A DNA stretch of 64,000 nt from Plasmopara viticola. Lineage: Eukaryota; Oomycota; Peronosporomycetes; Peronosporales; Peronosporaceae. Shown here piece after piece: positions 1 to 11,300 of the stretch. The notes beneath the pieces were generated by a model that ran no database searches, was not told where the DNA came from, and saw only the letters and a program-made list of their open reading frames with translations. The stretch spans positions 1,333,443-1,397,442 of the forward strand of contig MBPM02000002.1 of assembly GCA_001695595.3 (NCBI GenBank), given 5' to 3'. How positions within the stretch are numbered: position 1 is the stretch's first letter; the number at the start of each line of letters is the position of its first letter. A program made the position numbers and the translations under genes.

Positions 1-2759
1 ACTTGTCACAAAGACTTTTAAAGTACAATTTATGTGCCCGTCACGATGTCAATCTCGTGTATCCGGTAAAAATGTAATCCTGTGTTTTCAAGCATAATTA
101 TGAAAACCCCGGAACCTCAGGAAACACGTAAAAATTCAGCAGCATAAATATCTATCAACCAATTATGTTTCTTGCAAGCACTCGTGTTAACCTCCGCCTC
201 AATGTGCTTCGAGCTTCAGTAGCAGCAATCTTGCTCCTGCTGACAACTTTTGATAAGAGTAGGAGCAAGCAGAGTTGGTGCAACTGTTAGGGGATTCGTA
301 AAACACGTGGCTTAGAAAAATTTAAACATTTTCCTCGCATATTCTCTCTTTAAAATGCTCGAAAAAAAATTGTTATTTCTTCGTATACAGTGCTTGTCGG
401 TACAGTAACATCTGACCGCCTCAACCTGCCGAATGAAACTCAAAACTGCTTGTAGTGCAGCCCCACCTGAAAAATTAAGGATTATTGGATCTTATTCGCA
501 AACAAAACTGCCGTGGACGCTTACTTAGAGGAATTGTAAGCTCAGGCTTTTGACATTCATCCGATAAAAACGATGCGAGTCAAAGATTGCTATATTATTG
601 ACTTCTTCAATTAGCTGGTGCTTTAATACGTCGGTCTTGTAAAAATGCTTCATCTCCACGTAATAAATGAACTGCATTCAGGTTTACCAATGCAACCCCT
701 CGTGAAGTAAATATTCTACAGTAGCATGGTAATGCTTACCAATTTTCACTAAGCTTTAATTTTAGACCATGTTATTTTTTCTAATTACCTCTTTAACTTC
801 GCAAAAGTGTCATCGCATTGGAGATAATCAAATCATACAACTTGAGTAACACACTAAGGTAGCATGGCACGCAGTAGGTTCGTGTAATTTGAGCTTTTGA
901 GTCCATACAATTCTAAATTTGCCTTGAAACTTCCTGTCAAACAGACATTACCGGGAGGACTGGTGAAGCGACGCCATCGAGCGTTAGGGGCTCTTGGGGG
1001 AGCGAGACGGCTCTGTTGCCCCTTCGTCAAACTCAAATTCATATCAAAGTCAAAAAAATCATGAACAACTCAACAAAGGTTCTCGCTGCCTTAATTGCGC
1101 GCAAGATGGAATCCAAGAAAGCAAATATTGCAAAACCTTGGCTAGCGTATGGATCCGCGATTTGGTCTTACCCAATGATGTGCAGGATAAGAACAACCAC
1201 GTGGGAAACAAGCCAGCCATTAGTACGATTGAGGGCTGATGTTAGGCAAATACCAGCCCGACTGGCTTGTAGATATGCGCCATTGCAGACTTTTATGGCT
1301 CGACTTATTTGCATGCCGCACCTCACACACGCAACCAACGTCTTGTCGTGCCTGTTACGAACAGTCTCTTTTATGTGTTCGCTTCATCTCTAGTGGGTAC
1401 GCACAATATGCTACCTATACGACTGTTTCACATACATGTCAAAAGCGAGGGATGTGCTTCAAAAGAGTGCCGATGCCAACTTTTTAATCACAGTAACAGT
1501 GTTTACGCTGGATCAGGGGATTGTAAAGAGGTTTTTATCGATACAACATCTTGCGATACTGCAGGACTTTGATTCGGCCAAGACCTCAGAAGCTTTGAGC
1601 TCTATGAAGCTCAGTAATTCGATTACCTCAGATAGTATTTCCGACTAGACCGTACCTGCCGTGATACAATGAGCAGTAAGCTGGCATAACTTTCTATGGA
1701 TAAAGTCTCGTTGTCAGCTACGGAGTCGCTCGCGACGTCTGGGGATCGTATCGCATCCCCATTCTCTCTGGCAAAGTTGTTTTAAATTACTTTCGGTTCT
1801 CTTTTGACATCAACTCTGTCTTGCGCACCTGTGACACTCACCCGCGGTTGGTGGCACTAATCTATTCTCTGCTGGTTACTCTCCAAAAGAAAATTTGCAA
1901 ACGTCATATATCTGCCTTTGTAGAACAATCAGGTCTTCACACTGATCTCAAACTAGGTTTTTTTCTAAAACATGCGTAAGCACAACATGTCTCTGTCTCA
2001 TAAAACTCTGTCTCACCAAAGTTCCATTTCACCAAAGCTCTGGTTATATAGCATGGGTGGCTGGCATCTCATCGAGAACTTATGACACTATGACCAAGAT
2101 CAATGCATACTTGTCCATGTCAAGGGTTAGAAAAGATTCTGGGCGTTTAAAACCTTAAACTTCAAACCCATGTCTATTTCAACCAAGAAGAATTGAGTAA
2201 GTTTTTTTTCGGGTGTACACATGACTAATCACCTAATATTTTAAAAGCACTAAAACGTCCAAGATTTTCTTTGTGTGAATTTTTTCGTTAAACTTAGACA
2301 CTATCGCCGGATCTATCCGAGTCTGCGCTACCGAAGCCGTCGAGCGTAGACTTTGCTCAGAAAAGTTGACACGCTCCAGCTGCTTCGCATCACGGAGAGC
2401 TGCGAGCACATCCGGCTTTATCAGACCTATGAAATTTAGTATTGAGGGACTCTCACCAAACATATCATTCGATCCATTCCAGAGCTCTAAAAGGTAACAC
2501 GTAGTCAAAATACCCACGTAGGCGCAAGATTGACTACAGGTGCTTTTAGGTCACATAGAATCTTGCAAAGAGGAGGCATTCAGGAAGATCTATATTCCTT
2601 CGGTGAGTAAGTGTTTGCTATCCTCGAAGAAATTGATGTGTGCAATCTTTACTGTTATGTGCAACTTATCGGGCAAACCTTCATCGCTCGCTTCTCTGCT
2701 GCTTAATAAAACGACATCTTGTAAAGTTCACTTCTCTAGGTGAAATGTGGTGTGGCTTA
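1..2759. other. gene-poor DNA, no gene recognised
   Basis: Short ORFs up to 125 codons lie on both strands. None has a recognisable domain, a plausible splice partner or a sustained frame. The best-looking is a 94-codon reading frame at 2233-2517 on the minus strand, which I do not recognise. The stretch just upstream of 2760 may be the decayed 5' part of the retroelement that starts there, but I could not read a motif in it. Confidence 0.5.
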
Positions 2760-3370
2760 TGCTGACTTCGACTAAGTCAGTAGACTTCTTCAGATCACCA
2801 CCGTCAAAGTTTTAAGCTCATGGAGACCAATAAACTATATGACAACATTGCAAGTGTGTTTTTCGACGGAGGATATTAAAATGCTTAGCTGATTCGTAAG
2901 CAGCCAAGGGGATTAGAGCAGAAGAAGACAATGTATAAGAGCGTCTAGTATTGACCTACGCTACATCTTTAAGAAATGGAAACATATTTAGGCCTGCCGA
3001 TCTTTTGCAAGAGTACAATACTGGCTACGCGGGTCATTTTTGTATGTGAAAGATGATGTTTAATTGTTTTAAATCCATCGCTAATAATAACTTTTTTATT
3101 CGAAGCGCATCAAGCAGGATCCGAACCCCGCCTTCTTGAACGTGACAAAATTGATTAGCGTCGTTTGTGACGCCTCCGACTTTTTTTTCGGCCGTAGCTA
3201 AATAAAGGTGGACGCGAGCGAGTCATCGCGTTTCGCGTAAGGTTGTCAAACGGTATCAACCCGTTTATGACGGGGATCCTGCCATGCAGGACGCACTGGT
3301 GAAGGTTTAGGCATCTATTTATACTCGTAGCCTTTTGTGGTCTACTTTAATTATAACAATTTAAGGACAG
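2760..3370 (+). mobile_element. Ty3/gypsy retrotransposon fragment (end of RT plus RNase H), broken
   Basis: Near 2818 a reading frame gives METNKLYDNIASVFF, which matches the gypsy RT segment usually read as M-x-x-NKLYAN-x-x-KC-x-FG. At 3161-3190 the frame reads SVVCDASDFFFG, the start of gypsy RNase H with its first catalytic Asp (CDASDFAIG in relatives). At 3205-3235 it reads GRERVIAF. At about 3330-3365, in another frame, it reads PFVVYFNYNNLRTE, the counterpart of PFVIYTDHASLRTA. Stops and frameshifts between these blocks make it a pseudogene. The family assignment rests on the order of the motifs; no LTRs were found. Confidence 0.75.
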
Positions 3371-5577
3371 AGATAATATTCTTAGCTTGTGGTAAACGAC
3401 TGCGCGGGTTTAGCGATGTTCGTGTGACGCCCAAGTAAGATGGTGCGTTTGTCATCTGGTGTAGCCAGAACTAAAAGAGCACAAATAGCAATCCTATGAT
3501 ATCGAAACATGATGATCCGCTAAAAGTGATGTCTTGTCCGCGGTTCACCGTTGCGCTTAAGCAAGCGCTGCTTCAATTATTGGAAACCCTTGAAGATGTT
3601 TAAGCAAGAGACGGAAGGCACTCAAAGACGCAATGTGTATTGTGTGCGGATTCACGCCTTTCGATCCGAACAAGCTAAGACACCTACCTCCAAAAAGCAC
3701 ATATGCTTTTAAGATAAATTGAATAGAAGTTTAGAGAAGCTTAGTCTTTAGGTATCAATCTATATCAGATTCCATTTGAAAAGGATTATTTAACTTTGCT
3801 CAAAGCCGGCTGAACAAGTGACAATCTAAAGATCTTATTTTTGGCGATAAAGTCATCCTGGGTACGATAAATCTACCGATAAAACACGAATTTGGCATTT
3901 TTGAGCAAAATGAAAGATCATTTCATCAGATGCGATAGACCACAACCTTTGCGAATTTGGCGCACAATATCATCCTTCCCGACGATTTCTGTGAGCGTCC
4001 TGAGAGGAATTATGATCCTCGAGACCCCAAGCCTCATGCAAAGTCCTAGAACCTCCATGAAGTAATGCCCCCCTTCACTCTTTCTTGCTGGTGTGGCAAT
4101 TCCAAAAAAATATGACAACTGATTGTGTGCATAGCCTTCACCACGTTGGCTGCGAGACTAAGAGGGCGTGCCCCTATATTTTGAGATCCTAGTGATCTCT
4201 GCGAAGGAACGTAATAACCAACACAGTTTGGAGACCTGGTGTTGAGGTGCGCGGCACTTTATTCTCATAATTCACATGACCAAAGATGCTCAGTTTTCTC
4301 TCGAGAAGTCATGAGCCTAGGGTTGCCGAAAACAAGTCGCGGATTGAACGCCAGAGCGAATTCCAAACAAATCTTAATCGTGTACACACGGTTGTGTGAA
4401 GGGTGCTGCTCAAAGAAAAAGAGAGGCGGGATTGCACTTATGGTCTTGATCGCCAACAATAGCGGCACGTCGAAGCAGAAACGCCGTTTCCTGCACTGGA
4501 TCACCTTGCAAAATGGCGTGGTTATTCTGCGTCACAGAACTCGTCGGAATCATTTAAGAGACTCCGGCACGGCTTTCTAACGGCTATAGCAATCTTTAAT
4601 TAGAACAACGCGAAAAGGTATCTCCATTGCGCATTAGTGTATGAAAGAAGTGACTTCATACTCGCTGTCGGGACTTACGTTCCCAGCTTCTGAAGTGCAA
4701 TAATATAGAAGCCGAGACATCTAAAAGAGGAAGTCTCGAATCCGCCAAGTAGTCTATGCTAATGGACATATTAAATTTGGGTTGTAATACCCAAAGGCAA
4801 ACCCAGTATCAAAATAAGTTCTTCAATCAACAAGTCGAATGACCGAGCTGGAGTGCACCCGAGGGTATCTCAATACGAACGACGCCGACTATATTTTAGA
4901 AGGGACTATCATAGTGCTAAAAGAACGAGCAGAGCCATTTTTAGGCTGTGCTGAAACGAAAATTGTGCAGCCAAGTGGTATTTTTATATGCTACATGAGG
5001 AGTCACTACAAATATTTTATTGAACTACCAGCACTGCGTATCAGGACCCTCGCTAATTTCGGTTGCTCGAGCATGGACGCCTTAAGTTTGCGAGGACTCA
5101 TTTTAAATTGACAATTGCCACAATCATACTCGCTTGATGTAAATTAAACGTCGATCACAACATACCCACGTGTTCTTGCTGCAGCGGAACTTGCTGCATT
5201 TTTCGCCACCACCAATCGGCATGCGCCGCTTATTCTTAGTATCTCAGGGCGTGCTGAATATGTGTCGACCACACGAGATTAAGCGGTGCACAAGCACCAC
5301 ACTTGTCTCTTGTTCAGAGACAAGTTCAGTGCGAAATGAAAGCGCTATGAATGTCTTAAATGTCTGCCCGAAATAGTTGATGATCGAGAAAAGGCCGCGT
5401 AGAATAAAAAAACTTGACCAATTAATCGGGTCAAAGTCCTACCCACTCACGCTGTTCGGCAACGCTGCCTAAACGGAGGTCATTAAAGCAAAATTCAAAT
5501 ACTTAAGACGCTTAGGTTCGACACGAAATCAAGCTTCCTACTTGATGTCGATTTTCGGCGGTTCCGAGCGGTTTCCC
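3371..5577. other. gene-poor DNA upstream of the SHIPPO gene
   Basis: No gene is recognised. ORFs of 113 codons (4239-4580) and 90 codons (4839-5111) on the plus strand lack recognisable motifs. The first part probably continues the decayed retroelement. The last 200 bases should contain the promoter of the gene starting at 5578. Confidence 0.45.
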
Positions 5578-7150
5578 ATGGAACAAGGTAGGCATCACAA
5601 TTTAAACGGTGCATCGCTCTAATCACGTTGCTTTTTTATCTTTGCTCCAGCTCGATCACCGGGACCTATCTATGTGAAGCCAGACGTACGCACCAATGCA
5701 CAAGTTGTGATGAAGGCCGATTATAAGCCTGTAGATGAGTCTCGAAAGTGGGGCAAGCGCGAGGGATGGATTGGTGGTACGCTTCCTACAGCGTACAAGA
5801 TTACAATGAAGTGGAATTTATACATCATCTGTTTGCTCGTTGATTGATCATAAGGTACTCAGTCAGCACAAATGTTCGTGGCTACCAAAGGTACAATCAA
5901 TGCAACCGAATGAATTGCACACCTCCACTTTACGTTGACTGACACGATTCTTTTTGTCTACACCAAATTTTAATGCTGACAGAAAGCGTTCGAGCCCCTG
6001 GCTACTACAATGAAAATATAAATTTGATTAAGGTGAGGGCACCAAAGGTGTCTTTTTCAAAGTCAGATCGTTTTTTATCGCAAAAAGGTCCTTGTTACTA
6101 CCCCTTCGACTTGTCATATAATGCATTGCTTACTCCTTGCTGTCCTTGCTGCTTGAAACAGTGAATATGACGGACATGGAACACCAACGTGAGCGTCTAA
6201 CAACCGAGAGTCCCGGACCGAAATATAATGTTGGTTCTTTAGCTTCCAAGGGTGGCAAGGCTGCACCCCCAATGATTTCTTTTGCAGCCCCACCGTCACC
6301 CCAATCAGCTGCTCGAGCTGAATTGCACAAAACGCACGTGCTCAACGTCGACAGTCCTCGTCCAGGCCTTCGCGAATCTTGGCTGTCTGCAATCAATCGC
6401 AATGGGGTATTGCTCATGCCATCAGTTTCGGCACGACCCCGGCAACCGACAAGTAAAAGCCCTGCAATGCCGGAACAAGGTGACACCACACTCTCCGAAG
6501 ACATAGTACCGTGTCCGTTCAACAACAATGCAAAAGGCAAGGATAGCGGCAATGCATTTGGACACGAGCACCGCTTTGGTTCACGGCATTTAGAGCTACC
6601 TGCGCAACACAATCGTGCTGCTAGCAACACACGCGTGCAATTCGTGTCAGCGACTCATACTCGCGAAAACATGGGGGAGTTTTCACCTGGCCCGATCTAC
6701 GCGCCGTTTCTACCACAGTGTCCCGGTGGCAGGGTGGCCCCCTCGCCCAAGTCAGCTCGACGTCCACCGCTGCCGGAAAGTTTTGCCGACATAAAGGACC
6801 CACACGCCAATCTCAGTAGTCGCAGCTCGTGGTTAATTGGTGCAGTCCGCAAGTCCAACGGACAGGAGACTGTGCTGATGCGGACGGGCGACGTTTCTCC
6901 TGGCCCAGGCTCGTACGCGGCGCCGTTGTCGTCGTTTACGACCTTTTCACACAACGCCAAGACCCGAGTGCGAGCGATCCATTCTTCGGCATTGGTATGC
7001 TGATTGCTGCATCCCGATCATTGTAAAAGTGTTTCTAATGCTTGCGATCTGTAGGTTCCACAACGATCACCGAGGCAAAGTGGACCAATGTCTGCGCGCA
7101 CATTACGCCAGCCATCGACGCCATGTAAAAGCATTGCCAAGATCTGCTGA
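5578..7150 (+). CDS. SHIPPO / sperm-tail PG-rich repeat flagellar protein
   Basis: Five exons give a 389-aa protein: 5578-5587, 5651-5776, 5983-6087, 6162-6994 and 7055-7150, with total length divisible by three and GT-AG at each intron. The protein has the Pro-Gly repeats of the SHIPPO/ODF3 family: SPGPIY at residues 6-11, APGYYNEN near 49, SPGPKYNVGS near 95, SPGPIYAPF near 253 and SPGPGSY near 324. Around the first repeats are basic, aromatic stretches such as APKVSFSKSDRF. Members of this family decorate the lumen or surface of axonemal microtubules, so the likely site is the zoospore flagellum. The first exon is tiny (ATGGAACAAG), but it restores the frame into the first repeat exactly. 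The donor of intron 3 (GTCCTT) is weak and is the least certain junction. The two central repeats are separated by a Ser/Pro-rich linker of about 150 residues. Confidence 0.82.
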
Positions 7151-8386
7151 GCCCACATGGATTGACAACAACTCGTAAAAATTTTTTTTGTTTATCACTA
7201 TTCTCGATAATTGACCCGCTCAGGCGGTTTTGCCAGTCGATAGCCATGCCTTGATTTAATTTAAGAGCCTGTAAGTTATTTTGCACGTATTCGACATGAT
7301 GCACATACGACAGTGCACATCTGCCAATCGCGTAAACTTTCTTGCGATTGCAGGTTGATTAACGGGGGGGGGACCATTGCGCCGTTGCGCAGCTCTTATT
7401 GTGTCAACTCCGCTGACATGAATGCTCTGCGTGTTAAGCGTTCGTTGACTTAAGGAGTCGTTTAGAACAACTTGCCGAACTTTACCGCGAATTGCATCCT
7501 TTTAGTACAATAGTGGATAATACGTATACGTGTACTAATAAGATTAGCGATGCAACGATGCATGGAAAAGGCGTGAGTAACGTGAAGCCTTTCGTCGCAA
7601 TGGAGCATTCGGGCAACATAGCGTGCAAGCCATGGCATGATGTGCCGGATACACACGCGCCACGCTAGCACAAACACGACACGCGTCGCGACATATAAAG
7701 CGCATGAGCGAAAGGCCGTGTACTCGACACCCGACGCAATCGACAGCTCGTTTTACCAAACGCTACTCCACACATCCAAAAGAGATAGTGTGACGAATGA
7801 GGTCGCATCAACTAACACCACCGCGCATGCGGCTTGCCAAAGTGAGAAGCTCCGGCCAAGGCCGGCTCTTTTGCGCCAGAGCTCCGGCTATTTTCATGAA
7901 CTTGCGTCACATTGTAAGTAGGTAGCACTGACGGTCGTGCGGCAGTCGCGGAACAAATTTGCGAACGACTAGCTCCTCGCAATTTTGCGTAAGACTAAAA
8001 GGTAGCCATCGTTAGGCTGAAGCCAAGTATTAAGGCACACCATGGTACATGTGTCTGTCGTCACGACGACGTCTGAGTCCTCTTTCCTTCCCTTAAGAAT
8101 GTCATAAACAGTGGTATAGATACACACGAGCAGTCTGCAAACGGACGTCGGTAGCTACGTCTTTGGGACCGCGAATTTGACTGGCTTTATATTTTGCAAA
8201 CAAGTCAGGCACACAGTATAGGCTCCCCAACGATTCGACCACAGCGCAAACCCACATACGTGCACCTGGTCCGCTTCTCCCGCACCCGCACTCCCCTCTA
8301 CACTCACAACTCCACTTGCTGACTCTCGCGCTTTAGTCTCTTGCTGGTCCCATTCGTCTCGCCGCGAATATCAGCAGAACCTTGAG
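7151..8386. other. intergenic region before the FYVE/PX gene
   Basis: No gene is seen, apart from a nine-G tract at 7364-7372. The last 150 bases are rich in C and CT and run into the start codon at 8387, as expected of a promoter and 5' leader. I could not identify a reliable oomycete initiator motif. Confidence 0.5.
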
Positions 8387-11300
8387 ATGGCGGGAAGCGC
8401 CGTAACAGCAGCGACCTCGGCTGCCGCGAATCCGAATGGACTCAATTGTATCAAGTGCAGCCGCGACGTCTCTAAGGCCGATGCCTTTTGCATCTACTGT
8501 GGCACCAAAGTGAGTCTCTCGCTTCCTCAGCGCAAGACTACGCCCTTGCCCGCCCCAGCAGCCCCCGCGAAGCCGGAGGCAAAGCCCGCTGCACCTACCA
8601 CGCCTTCAGCAGCGCCTGCACCAGCAGCTGCGAACTCCGAGCTTCCATCACCTCAAAAGAAGCCTGAGGCTCCAAAAGCAGAGCTCAAGTCGGCTCTTAA
8701 AAAGCCTGACACCAAGTCTGCGGCAGGCCCTCAAAGTGGGAGCCGCCCGCCCACGAGTGGTCAGTCAACCGCTCCGTCCAGTAGCACTTCGGCTCCTGGT
8801 GGCCGCTCTTCTCCATCCGGCAGCCCATCCCCACCCAAGGGCAACTCAGCTGCCCACCAACCTGCCACGGTACCTTTAGCGGCGTCTGCAGTTGCTGAGC
8901 GGCGTTTGCAACCTGAGCCCCAAGCACTCCCACGCACGCGGAGCGAGGACCGTATGACGGACCCCGCCCACCGTGGGTCAATGGACTGCGGGCCGACGGA
9001 CGTCGCGGGCCTTGAGAAGCTTTGGGTCCCCGACAACTTTAGTAGCGAGTGTATGGACTGCAAAGCCACGTTTGGGTTCCCCAAGCCGCGTCGTCACCAT
9101 TGCCGCGTGTGCGGCCTCCTCTTCTGCCGTCCTTGTGTCAATCACAAAATCCAAGTCCCGGCTTCGTTCGGTTACGGTAATGCGCAGCAGCGCTGCTGTC
9201 GCAATTGTATCACGGCACTTCAAATGAAGGCCATCACGACGCCCGCCGACGTGTTTGCGCAGCGTCGTGGCGTTGGCAATGCTCCTGCTTCCGGCCAAGA
9301 GAGCTACGACGTCTTGGGCGTGTCCCAGAATGCCACGCCCGAGGAGATTGCAGCGCAATACAAGTTAAAGTCGCGGTCCATGGACCCATCCAAGCCTGAG
9401 GACCAGGAGACGCTGGAAAAGATCAACGACGCGTACCGGAATCTACAAGATCCAACCACCCGCAGTCGCGACGACTCTAACCGTGCGCGTGACTCGAGTC
9501 TACTCAACAGTGACCCCACTAGCCACTTTGTGTCCGAGACGGCCCGTAGCGACCAGACGGAATGTCAAGTCTGCTTTCGTCCCTTTAAGCTCGGCCGTCG
9601 ACAGCACCACTGCCGTCGTTGTACACGCAGTGTCTGTAATCAGTGCAGTGTCGAGTCCAAGCCGATTCCGGAACTGGGCTTTCCCATGCCTGTGCGGCAC
9701 TGTACGTCTTGTAACGAAAACCCCCCACCATTCATCAAACCCGTCATGGATCCCGTTGCCAAGCCTCCTGCAGGCTTTGAGTACTTGACCAAACTCGACA
9801 TTCTAGTAAATGTAAAGATCTCGTCCAATGGCAGTACCCCGGACACGGAGACGTACCTGGTCAAGACTTACTGTGAGCCTAATGAAGCTGCTGCTAAGGC
9901 TGCTGATCACGAGGTCACTGAGTCGGATCTTGCTGTGACCCACGAGTACCAGATCCTCGAAGAGCGCAACATGGCGGACTTTGAATGGCTACATGTCAAA
10001 CTCGGGGAATTTACAAATCCGAAAGCGCTGCCTTGCTTTCCAGAAAAACGTACCCCTCGTAGTGAACGTGAAAAGGTGTTGCAGACTTTCTTGTACGGCT
10101 GTATGCTCCACCCGCTTTTGCGTGACGCCGACTGCCTGAAAGCTTTCTTAGCATTACCGACGGATCAGTTGCGTCAGTTCCAAAAGAGTGGCAAAAAGAC
10201 GCTGTACGATACGGACGAGTACAACACGCTCATCAAGTCGTTGCGTCTAGAGCTCGAGAAGGCGCAGATTCGAACCAAGTTGAAGGGCTTGATTGACCGT
10301 CAGCAAAAGCAGAAAGAGCGGTTGGCACAGCAGACTGCGCGTGCCGAGGAGCAGAAGAAGCGCGAAGCTGCACAGGATATTCGACGGGAGCAAGCTACCT
10401 TTCGATTTAAGGCGCTCGAGGCTCGGAAAGAGACGCAGACGGAGCGTATGGAGCGCGAGAAGGAGCGTTTCGAGAAGCAGTCCAGTACGACTCATATCCT
10501 CTTCTTTGACGTAGTACGTGACCAGTCTGTGCGCAACACGGAGGAAGAGACTCGGATCAAGGAAAAAGTTGAGTTTACAAAGTCCAAGGACAGTTTTCAG
10601 CAAGATACGACGCAGTGGAACAGTGACATGGCCCAGTGGTCGAAGCACCGTGCGGACTGGTCGGAAGCCCACAACCCGGCTGTTTCCAAGGATATTGCGA
10701 ATGATTTTATCGTGCACTCGTACGGCATTTTCCACTCGTCCAAAGACCAGAAGGACAAAATCCCACCTGAGCTCATTGATTTGCACGCCCAGTTTGTAAA
10801 AATTCAAGAAAAGGAACCCGAGTTGTTGGAAGAGGAAGGAAATACGGTTGATGCGGAGTGGATGAAGCTCGCCAAGGAGCGAGAGCACTGGACAAGCAGT
10901 CGTGCAAACATGAAACGGGAGGACGAAATGTGCCGCGATGAAGACGCACGTTACAAGCAGGAGCACGAGTACGTTCGTTTAGAGGCTGAAGCACGTCAGA
11001 AGAAGGTCAAGACCATCGAAGCCGATTTGCTAGCGCTCAAGACGGAGATTAATGCCCGGACGCGCTCGATCGCCCAGCGTCGCTCGCGCCACGAGGCTCT
11101 GGACGAAGAGTACGAAAAGGAGTGGCGCACGGTACAGACAGAGCGCTTTACTACCACCAAGTCTCGCTTGGACGAGCACGGATCCCGCATTACGCGTGGC
11201 AAGAAACGCACGGACGTGTTCAGCGACCAACTGGCTCGCCAGACCAAGTCGTTGCGCATGTTGCTGTTTAAGCGTGCCGCTTTAACGGAGGAGCGCAAGG

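Noticed and set aside
2233..2517. 94-codon minus-strand ORF considered as a secreted effector
   Set aside because: No convincing signal peptide, no RxLR, dEER or Crinkler LFLAK motif, and no introns or context supporting a gene.
3100..3170. GGTTCGGATCC on the minus strand, like a tRNA T-arm
   Set aside because: No matching acceptor stem, D-arm or anticodon arm could be folded, and the plus strand reads as gypsy RNase H.
6130..6630. 166-codon minus-strand ORF across the SHIPPO gene
   Set aside because: Antisense to exon 4, whose sense frame carries SPGP repeats; the minus frame has no recognisable motif.
10247..10966. 239-codon ORF on the minus strand inside the giant FYVE/PX gene
   Set aside because: It is the antisense shadow of a coiled-coil coding region; Leu-rich content is what reversed Glu/Lys codons give. 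The sense frame has clear domains.
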